Source: Desulfocapsa sp. (GTDB lineage: Bacteria; Desulfobacterota; Desulfobulbia; Desulfobulbales; Desulfocapsaceae). From it: DNA of 11,158 nt. Position numbers and translations under genes: made by a program. The DNA is taken from NCBI GenBank assembly GCA_029942265.1, contig JAOZTO010000046.1, positions 1 to 11,158 on the forward strand, read 5' to 3'. Under the pieces are notes generated by a model. That model was given only the letters and a program-made list of their open reading frames with translations, made no database searches and had not been told where the DNA came from. Positions 1 through 5,404 of the stretch are shown piece after piece (within the stretch, counting starts at the first letter, position 1; every line of letters begins with the position of its first letter).

Positions 1-1
1 T

Positions 2-376
2 AAAAATGTAAGTAATCAATACTCAGGTTCGGCTTCTGTTCTTCTGGGGAATGGGCTGAACGCTACGGTGGCTAGTGCTTTTAGAGAGATGAGTGATGAT
101 GGACGAGATGGTAGCACATTCTGGTTCACAAAACGTGGTTACAGAGCCAATATCTTTGGTTTTGGAAAAACCTCTTTCTCTGTAGATTACGCTCAGCAGG
201 ATGATCTTAATCAAAATGGAGATGAGTCAACCACATGGGCGATCGCTGCTGTACAGAATATGCCTTCATGGGGAACTGAATTTTATATAGCCTACCGAAA
301 CTACAAGCTGGAGCGAGACAGAACATCTTTTGACGGGGTCAATGCAATTCTTGGTGGTGCGAGGGTTAAGTTTTAA
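2..376 (+). CDS. Porin-like outer-membrane beta-barrel protein, C-terminal part
   Basis: The frame is open from the first bases of the window to the TAA at 374-376, so this is the 3' end of a longer gene starting upstream. The 124 visible residues have the alternating polar/aromatic pattern of amphipathic beta-strands (for example TFWFTKRGYRANIFGFG and EFYIAYRNYKLERD), with turns rich in Asp, Asn and Gly between them. The protein ends in ARVKF; a C-terminal Phe after a final beta-strand is the usual BAM-recognition signature of outer-membrane barrels. The strand pattern resembles general or phosphate-selective porins, but the substrate cannot be told from this fragment. A GTG at 68 is only an internal codon. 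The AraC-type gene starts 5 bases after the stop, which suggests co-transcription or a shared 3' region. Confidence 0.75.
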   Translation, partial: KNVSNQYSGSASVLLGNGLNATVASAFREMSDDGRDGSTFWFTKRGYRANIFGFGKTSFSVDYAQQDDLNQNGDESTTWAIAAVQNMPSWGTEFYIAYRNYKLERDRTSFDGVNAILGGARVKF

Positions 377-381
377 GCTGC

Positions 382-1269
382 ATGAGCGATACTTTCCCAA
401 CACATGATTTTCCAATCTCTGAGGGCAACAGCCCTCTTTTTGAAATATTTATTTACAACCCACTAACAGTAATAACACCTGTTTTGGAGGAAAACTTTGC
501 GCCGCACAGGCATAGTTTTTATGAGCTCATGTACCTGACCGGTGGAGCGGGAAAACATATAATTGATTTCATCCCCCATCCGCACACTCCCCCCTGCCTC
601 TATTTTCTCTCTCCAACTCAGATACACTTCTGGGATACCACAAAACAAATTGAAGGCTATATCATTTTATTTAAAGAAGATTTCCTTGTTTCCTCCATGC
701 TTGACGGAGGATCACGGGAAATAGAATTTTTCTATGATATGCTGAGCAATCCGTCATTTGCATTAACACCTCAAGACCAGACTCTGCTCGACCCTTTACT
801 TGCGGCCATGCTCCATGAGTTTAACGCTCAAAAAATTGCCAGAAGATCTGTTTTACAGGCGTATTTCCACATCTTCCTTGTTACCATTCAACGTATATGC
901 AACAAAGGAGCAAGTAAACCGCCTACCACATCTCTTATAAGAGAATTCAAGAAATTGATCTGTACCAATATTAGCTGCACAATAGACATTAAGACCTGCG
1001 CCAGAAAGCTCGGTGTCAGTACAACACATCTTCGCAGTAAAATTAAAGAACAATCAGGAAAATCGCCAAGCTCTCTTATCCGGCATGAAAAAGTTATGGA
1101 AGCTAAACGCATGTTAATCCACACAGATAACAGTTCTGCAGAGATTGGCTACTCTTTAGGCTTTGATGACCCATCTTATTTCAGCCGTTACTTCAAACGG
1201 GAAACCGGACTCAGTCCTCACAATTTCAAACAACAGATAAACAAAAAGTACCATTTAAAAATCGTTTAG
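382..1269 (+). CDS. AraC/XylS-family transcriptional regulator with N-terminal cupin domain
   Basis: This 295-residue protein has the standard two-domain AraC plan. Residues about 38-85 (FAPHRHSFYELMYLTGG and onward) match the ligand-sensing cupin-like beta-barrel start, with the typical H-x-H-S-F-Y-E-L motif. Residues about 190-290 form the DNA-binding domain: one helix-turn-helix near 203-224 (CARKLGVSTTHLRSKIKE) and a second near 252-280 with the family signature IGYSLGFDDPSYFSRYFKRETGLSP. The effector is unknown. The likely target is the flavodoxin and metallo-hydrolase pair just downstream, or the porin upstream, by the usual local-regulator logic (inference). The ATG at 382 has no clear Shine-Dalgarno at proper distance; a GAGGG at 361-365 lies too far away. 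A terminator-shaped hairpin lies within codons 14-20, so the true start could be later, for example the TTG at 484, although that would remove the first predicted strand of the cupin. Confidence 0.9.
   Translation: MSDTFPTHDFPISEGNSPLFEIFIYNPLTVITPVLEENFAPHRHSFYELMYLTGGAGKHIIDFIPHPHTPPCLYFLSPTQIHFWDTTKQIEGYIILFKEDFLVSSMLDGGSREIEFFYDMLSNPSFALTPQDQTLLDPLLAAMLHEFNAQKIARRSVLQAYFHIFLVTIQRICNKGASKPPTTSLIREFKKLICTNISCTIDIKTCARKLGVSTTHLRSKIKEQSGKSPSSLIRHEKVMEAKRMLIHTDNSSAEIGYSLGFDDPSYFSRYFKRETGLSPHNFKQQINKKYHLKIV
421..441 (+). terminator. Terminator-like hairpin inside the 5' end of the AraC gene
   Basis: GAGGGC (421-426), loop AACA (427-430), GCCCTC (431-436), then five T (437-441). This is a perfect 6-bp GC-rich stem with a tetraloop and a short U tract, the form of an intrinsic terminator. 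It lies 45 bases after the porin stop, a normal distance for a porin terminator, yet falls within codons 14-20 of the AraC reading frame. It could end porin transcripts and so limit readthrough into the regulator. The stem is short, so it could also be a chance result of codon choice. Confidence 0.45.
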
Positions 1270-1273
1270 TCCC

Positions 1274-1302
1274 TTCAACATCCCTGACGTTTCCCTTATA
1301 GT
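1274..1302 (+). promoter_or_regulatory. Candidate sigma70 promoter for the flavodoxin operon
   Basis: TTCAAC (1274-1279), 17-base spacer, TATAGT (1297-1302). The -10 matches the consensus at five of six positions and the -35 at about three. It lies just after the AraC stop and 33 bases before the flavodoxin ATG. A weaker alternative -10 (TACTAT) lies at 1310-1315. If the operon is AraC-activated, a poor -35 would be expected. Confidence 0.35.
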
Positions 1303-1335
1303 CCACACATACTATGATTTAAACCGAGGAAAACG

Positions 1336-1920
1336 ATGGAAACAGCATTGGTATTATACGCATCCAATACAGGCAACACTGAGAAAGTTGCACGGGTTCT
1401 AATAGAATCTTTGCATCAATATGGGTGGCAGGTTACCGATTATAAAATCGGTTCTGACTGGAAAACTCACCCTATTGATGTCAATGACTACGATCTGCTC
1501 TGCGTAGGATCACATGTTCATTGGAGCCTGCCTTCTCCGCACCTTGTTGAACTTTTACGTGCCCCTTTTATTAACCCCACAAAAATCACTCCGGGTCCTA
1601 AATGCGGAATGGCATTCGCAACCTATGGCGGCGCACACCTTGGTCCCCACGAGGCAGATGCCTGTCTTACCTACCTTGAACTTCTTTTTGAACACCTGGG
1701 ATTTCAAGCCCTTGAGCATCTGGCAATCCCGGGAAAGACAGGTCGAAGGATCAATCCTCAGTACTTTCACCCAGATTTACAAAATCGCCCCGATCATGAC
1801 GATCTTGAGCGAGTAGCACTATTTATAGAAGAGCTGCATCAATGTCCTGAACTCATGGCATTGATGAGCAAAACAATGATGTCCCATCAAACAGGAGAAA
1901 AAAATGAAATCACAGTGTAA
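1336..1920 (+). CDS. Flavodoxin-like (FMN-binding) protein
   Basis: This 194-residue soluble protein has no signal peptide, so it is cytoplasmic. The N-terminus METALVLYASNTGNTEKVA carries the flavodoxin phosphate-binding loop (S-N-T-G-N-T, residues 10-15) after the first beta-strand. The second FMN loop is visible as DYDLLCVGSHVHWSLPSPHL (51-70) and the third as MAFATYGGAHLGPHEADACL (92-111). This order is typical of the flavodoxin fold, which binds FMN and carries one or two electrons. The closest flavour is the flavodoxin-domain family that also includes HemG-type and other stand-alone flavodoxins; its redox partner is unknown. The start is supported by GAGGA at 1326-1330, five bases before the ATG. 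The last 17 bases overlap the next gene, so the two are almost certainly one transcript and translationally coupled. The C-terminal tail (about 175-194) is low in structure-forming residues. Confidence 0.85.
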   Translation: METALVLYASNTGNTEKVARVLIESLHQYGWQVTDYKIGSDWKTHPIDVNDYDLLCVGSHVHWSLPSPHLVELLRAPFINPTKITPGPKCGMAFATYGGAHLGPHEADACLTYLELLFEHLGFQALEHLAIPGKTGRRINPQYFHPDLQNRPDHDDLERVALFIEELHQCPELMALMSKTMMSHQTGEKNEITV

Positions 1921-2791
1921 AGCTATACTATTGAGTATGTTAATTATGTTTTTTGCAGTTTCAGCCCATGCCGGAACAATGAGTGCCATGAAAGGTGTAG
2001 TATATGTGTATGACAGCGGAAGCGGTCTTGGCAAGGTACACACTTACAGAGCACCATTCAAAGCAGCCGCCAATACTTCCACAATTATAGAGCTTGCAGA
2101 CAAACTTATTATAGTTGACTTTCAATTAGCAGAACCCTTTGCTAGGGAGTTCAGAGCTTACGCAGACAGCCTTGGAAAAAAGATTGATCGTGCCTACCTA
2201 TCTCACGAACATCCGGATCATTGGATGGGTTCAATCGCCTTTCAGGATGTACCAACCTACGCCCTGCCTGAAGTTATCGATTTTGTAAAAGCCCATGGTG
2301 ACAAGATCATCAAAAAGAAGGGGAAACCTGCTAAAACTCCCAACTTTACTGGAAGCATCAAAGCTGGAACAGAAACAATAGGTGGCGTCAGTTTCGTTTT
2401 CTCTCAGTACAAAGACAGTGAGTCCAAGAACGCCATGGTGCTTGCCCTGCCTGAACTCAACACCGTAATCCTTCAGGATCTTCTCTACTCAGGAACTCAT
2501 TTTTACCTTGGCAACAATACATTTGACAGCTGGGAAAGCAGCCTGAAGAAAATGGCAGGAGAATATAAAAACTACAACTGGTTTATCCCCGGGCATGGAA
2601 ATCCACGTTCTAGTGCAATAGTTTTTGAAGAAAACATTGCCTATCTTCAAAAGGTGAAAGAGGCTGTTGCAGGAGCAAATGATGATATCAAAAAGATACA
2701 GATGCAGATGGTGGAAAGTTTTCCGACGTATCAGTGTGAATTCTTTCTGCCTTTTAGTCTAGCTATTGCCCTTAAACAACCGGCAAAATAG
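1904..2791 (+). CDS. Exported metallo-beta-lactamase-fold hydrolase
   Basis: The 295-residue precursor has a signal peptide: basic start MKSQCK, a hydrophobic core at about 7-21, and a probable signal peptidase I site after AHA (residue 23). The mature protein should therefore be periplasmic. The metallo-beta-lactamase fold shows as strands around SGSGLGKVHTY and IIVDF, then the metal motif SHEHPDHWMGS (H101, H103, D105, H106). D192 (ILQDLLY) and H231 (PGHGNP) fit the later metal ligands. The central His usually found in a GHTPG-like motif is not evident; the region has DSESKNAMVLALPE (171-184) instead, so E173 or another residue may ligate. AGGAG at 1893-1897, six bases before the ATG, firmly sets the start inside the 3' end of the flavodoxin gene. 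The substrate is unknown; the superfamily includes lactamases, sulfatases, thioesterases and quorum-quenching lactonases. Confidence 0.85.
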   Translation: MKSQCKAILLSMLIMFFAVSAHAGTMSAMKGVVYVYDSGSGLGKVHTYRAPFKAAANTSTIIELADKLIIVDFQLAEPFAREFRAYADSLGKKIDRAYLSHEHPDHWMGSIAFQDVPTYALPEVIDFVKAHGDKIIKKKGKPAKTPNFTGSIKAGTETIGGVSFVFSQYKDSESKNAMVLALPELNTVILQDLLYSGTHFYLGNNTFDSWESSLKKMAGEYKNYNWFIPGHGNPRSSAIVFEENIAYLQKVKEAVAGANDDIKKIQMQMVESFPTYQCEFFLPFSLAIALKQPAK

Positions 2792-2830
2792 CCTACAAGC
2801 AGCCTGTAATTATTCGGCCAACACCCCATC

Positions 2831-2870
2831 TTCGTTTGATCAGGATTGTTCACAATCAGGATCAAACGAA
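2831..2870. repeat. 40-bp imperfect palindrome between convergent genes
   Basis: The arms TTCGTTTGATC (2831-2841) and GATCAAACGAA (2860-2870) are perfectly complementary. After a 2x2 mismatch they continue as a further 5-bp stem (GATTG/CAATC) around a 4-base loop. It lies 40 bases after the metallo-hydrolase stop and 65 bases past the 3' end of the channel gene on the other strand, so it can form in RNA from either direction. Neither side has a T run, so it is not a classical intrinsic terminator. A bidirectional terminator, an mRNA 3' stabiliser or a protein-binding site are all possible. Confidence 0.6.
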
Positions 2871-2893
2871 CCTGAGACACTCTCCAAACATTT

Positions 2894-2928
2894 AAAATTT
2901 AGTGGTTGAGCCTGTTTTGAACCCAACC
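2894..2928 (-). terminator. Candidate terminator of the MscS-type channel gene
   Basis: Read on the minus strand just past the channel stop, GGTTGGGTT (2928-2920), loop CAAAACA, GGCTCAACC (2912-2904) pairs over 9 bp with three G-U wobbles. It is followed by ACTAAATTTTAAA, a modest U-rich stretch. On the plus strand the wobbles become A-C mismatches, so the hairpin is stable only in minus-strand transcripts, as expected for a terminator of this gene. Confidence 0.5.
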
Positions 2929-2935
2929 AGAATAC

Positions 2936-5218
2936 TTATTTTTCTTCCTGTTCAACAATGGATCGAGCTGCGGCTGCCATAGCATTTTTTTCAGCCATGG
3001 TCACAGGCTGTTCAGCGTCATGATCTGCTATACGGACAGTAACCTCCCGACTGGCAAATTTAATACCATTGGCCTCAAAGAGCTTACGGATTGAATCCAG
3101 CACAAAACGACGAATAGTGAACTGATCACCGGGTTTTGTGGTAAACTTAATACGCATAATCATGGCGGAGTCTTCCATTGACATAACCCCCTGAGATTTT
3201 AGCTGATTGACAAATAAGTGACCAATCTCCGGATGATTAAGTAGTTCTTTCCCTAGATTTTTTATCATCTTACGCACTTTGTTGGTATCAGTACCATAGG
3301 TCAGCCTGAGTGACAATTTCATTGTTACCCAGTCACGCGAAAAATTTGTCAGTTGCTGAATATCCCCAAAAGGAACGGTATTAAGCTGTCCGGTATGGTG
3401 GCGCAGTTGCATCGACCTGATCGATATCTTTTCAACACATCCCTTCACCGCCCCAATACCGATATACTCACCCTTGCGGAAAGCATCATCAATCAGAAAA
3501 AAGACCCCTGAAAAAATATCCTTCACCAGTGTCTGAGCACCAAAACCGACTGCAAGTCCAAAGATACCGGCTCCTGCAAGCAGGGGGGTTACATTAATAG
3601 CAAGCCGGTCAAGGATTAACAATACCGCTGTTACAGCAATTACCGTATGGCCTGCACCTCTGGCAAGAGGCATCAACGTTCCGAGACGAGTACTACCTCC
3701 TCCTCCTTCGCCATCTGACTGATCATCACTGTCAGCCTCCCCCCCCACTATCACCTGCTCTATACTGACTTGCCGGTCTGCAATTACATTTAGCAGCTCC
3801 CACAAACCATATGCGATCACGGCAATGACAATTATTTCCATCATTGCACCAGCTAACTGTAATCCGGCAGTTTGTGAGGAAACATCTCGCAGATCCAGTC
3901 CCCACAACATACCTAGTACCACAACCGCACCGGCAACCAAAAAAACTCGTCCGCAATGGATTAGACCAGCCTGCGTTTCCTTGTGTATACGTTTGAGCTG
4001 CTGTCCTTGAGTGGGGTCACCTGGCCAACTTGCCCGAACAAGTGCCCGAACCATTAATTCAAAAAGTGGCAGGGCTATTACGATTGCAAGCGTTATGTTC
4101 ATGGCTGTCATCGACAACTTCTGGATATTTCCAGTTGCTACAATCATCTCCACTATCAGCCACTGAAACAGCACCAGCACAATTGCAATGGCAGGCCACA
4201 TTTCGGCAAAACGGTACCATCCAGATCCCATTTCTTCACTGCCAATAACCATTTGGGTTATTCCTTTCCGTCCCTGCCAAAGGGTTGAAATCACAAGACA
4301 GTAAAAAACTGTCGTGAGCCAGAACCCCAGGCGAACCTCACCAAACGGCCAATCAAATTGCTGTAGCCACGACAAACCCGTAAAGGCTGACCAACAGAAA
4401 ATCATTCCAATACGCCGAGTTAAAAACCGTGCTTCCCCATCACCAACTGCACATAATCGTAAGTCTGGACGGGATGGCGAGAGAACGAATCGTGCCAACA
4501 TAATTGCAAACCAGCTCCAGCAAACCATGCCAAGAACATAACGAATAACCAGGCTGTCAACCGGGGCTGTGTTATTCAGGATAGAATTACCAAGAAATGC
4601 TGCAAGAATAAACGCACAAAGATGCACCCCTTGAACAGCAAAACGAGCACTGACAATTCCCATCTGTATCCAAAGATTTGATGGTTGCAAGGCATCCAGT
4701 TGTTTTCGAACTCCCTTCATCAACCGACTCGTCACAAGTACTGTCGTTACTCCGAGCAACAGACAGGCAAGAAGCGATCCGGGAATATACCACAAACTTC
4801 TTCCAATCCGCTGCGCTTTAAAATTTGCAAATGTTGTTTTGGCAGCCCCAAGTATTTTGGGCGCTACGTTTATCGTATAAACAAGACTCTGACTAAACGA
4901 TCCTGCCCAGTCAAATAAAATATCACCAGCAGATAATTGTTCTTCACCTGCCAACTTCTTTTCCTGCTCTGCAACCTGTTTATCCAGTTCCTGTAACAAC
5001 AGATTACGCACCTGTGCATCATTAAGTTTCGACAACACATCACGAATAGCCTGCTGTGTTAAAGGATCCGGCAAGTCAGGTGCAGTCAACAAAACAATTT
5101 CATCACTTCCTCCGGTATTTGGTAAACCACCCTGCGCTGCTTTTGCTGTGGAAACAGGTAATGAAATCAACCCGCATAGAAAACTTATCACCACGGCAAG
5201 CAAAAAGGAATTCCGCAT
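2936..5218 (-). CDS. MscS-superfamily mechanosensitive ion channel, large multi-TM type (YbiO-like)
   Basis: This 760-residue protein begins with a signal peptide (MRNSFLLAVV..., cleavage near STAKAA, residues 22-28). A periplasmic, partly helical segment follows (about 45-140), then roughly ten hydrophobic helices between about 144 and 478. An acidic Gly-rich linker lies at 492-509. The conserved MscS core runs from about 515 to 735. The pore-lining helix is LLAGAGIFGLAVGFGAQ (546-562), followed by TLVKDIFSGVFFLIDD, and the beta-domain motif GCVEKISIRSMQLR lies at 593-606. The protein opens on membrane tension and releases solutes during hypo-osmotic shock (family knowledge). Length and layout resemble E. 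coli YbiO (about 740 residues) more than the 286-residue MscS. The open frame extends to an ATG at 5290, but the ATG at 5218 is preferred because GGAGGAG sits seven bases upstream and it places the signal peptide at the N-terminus. It is transcribed divergently from the exporter operon. Confidence 0.92.
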   Translation of the reverse strand: MRNSFLLAVVISFLCGLISLPVSTAKAAQGGLPNTGGSDEIVLLTAPDLPDPLTQQAIRDVLSKLNDAQVRNLLLQELDKQVAEQEKKLAGEEQLSAGDILFDWAGSFSQSLVYTINVAPKILGAAKTTFANFKAQRIGRSLWYIPGSLLACLLLGVTTVLVTSRLMKGVRKQLDALQPSNLWIQMGIVSARFAVQGVHLCAFILAAFLGNSILNNTAPVDSLVIRYVLGMVCWSWFAIMLARFVLSPSRPDLRLCAVGDGEARFLTRRIGMIFCWSAFTGLSWLQQFDWPFGEVRLGFWLTTVFYCLVISTLWQGRKGITQMVIGSEEMGSGWYRFAEMWPAIAIVLVLFQWLIVEMIVATGNIQKLSMTAMNITLAIVIALPLFELMVRALVRASWPGDPTQGQQLKRIHKETQAGLIHCGRVFLVAGAVVVLGMLWGLDLRDVSSQTAGLQLAGAMMEIIVIAVIAYGLWELLNVIADRQVSIEQVIVGGEADSDDQSDGEGGGGSTRLGTLMPLARGAGHTVIAVTAVLLILDRLAINVTPLLAGAGIFGLAVGFGAQTLVKDIFSGVFFLIDDAFRKGEYIGIGAVKGCVEKISIRSMQLRHHTGQLNTVPFGDIQQLTNFSRDWVTMKLSLRLTYGTDTNKVRKMIKNLGKELLNHPEIGHLFVNQLKSQGVMSMEDSAMIMRIKFTTKPGDQFTIRRFVLDSIRKLFEANGIKFASREVTVRIADHDAEQPVTMAEKNAMAAAARSIVEQEEK
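3739..3746 (-). repeat. Run of eight G (coding strand) in the channel gene
   Basis: Eight consecutive C on the plus strand read as GTG GGG GGG GAG (Val491-Gly-Gly-Glu494) in the channel gene. This is just at the start of the acidic/Gly linker and upstream of the pore domain. Gain or loss of one base would remove the whole MscS core from the product. A second, imperfect GGA repeat (GGAGGAGGAGGT) lies nearby around 3701-3712. Confidence 0.8.
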
Positions 5219-5223
5219 ATGTA

Positions 5224-5233
5224 CTCTCCTCCC
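5224..5233 (-). promoter_or_regulatory. Strong ribosome binding site deciding the channel start
   Basis: The minus strand reads GGGAGGAGAG, which is nearly full anti-16S complementarity. It ends about six bases before the ATG at 5218-5216. No comparable site precedes the two upstream in-frame ATGs (5290 and 5275). Confidence 0.8.
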
Positions 5234-5310
5234 ATAAAATGGATACACCAGTCGGCGACTCACAATAAACTTCATAATTCGCCAAAGCACAGCTTTTCCG
5301 TTTCTTTTTG

Positions 5311-5353
5311 TAACATGTTAGATTATTATCTTTAATTGTAACTTCAATTAAAG
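5311..5353. promoter_or_regulatory. Two inverted repeats in the divergent intergenic region
   Basis: TAACATGTTA (5311-5320) is a perfect 10-bp palindrome. Ten bases further, CTTTAATTG (5330-5338) and CAATTAAAG (5345-5353) form 9-bp arms around a 6-base spacer. Both lie in the roughly 185-base AT-rich gap between the divergent channel and exporter genes, where operators are expected. The second could bind a dimeric regulator. No regulator gene lies directly beside them, so the binding protein is unknown. Confidence 0.45.
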
Positions 5354-5386
5354 TTCAATGTTATGCCAATTTTCAGGTACTCACTG

Positions 5387-5392
5387 TATAGT
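5387..5392 (+). promoter_or_regulatory. Candidate -10 element of the exporter operon
   Basis: TATAGT matches the -10 consensus at five of six positions, and no convincing -35 is seen 16-18 bases upstream. If it is used, transcription would start near 5399, only a few bases before the GTG start codon, giving a nearly leaderless mRNA. This fits the lack of a Shine-Dalgarno there. Confidence 0.3.
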
Positions 5393-5404
5393 TACCTTTA
5401 ATCA

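Noticed and set aside
1336..2791. A split flavodiiron protein (rubredoxin:oxygen oxidoreductase)
   Set aside because: The hydrolase has HxHxDH rather than the diiron HxExDH motif and carries a signal peptide, and the domain order is reversed relative to flavodiiron proteins.
5219..5290. The N-terminal 24-residue extension of the channel from ATG 5290
   Set aside because: It has no ribosome binding site and would put a basic stretch ahead of a good signal peptide. The ATG at 5218 has a strong GGAGGAG.
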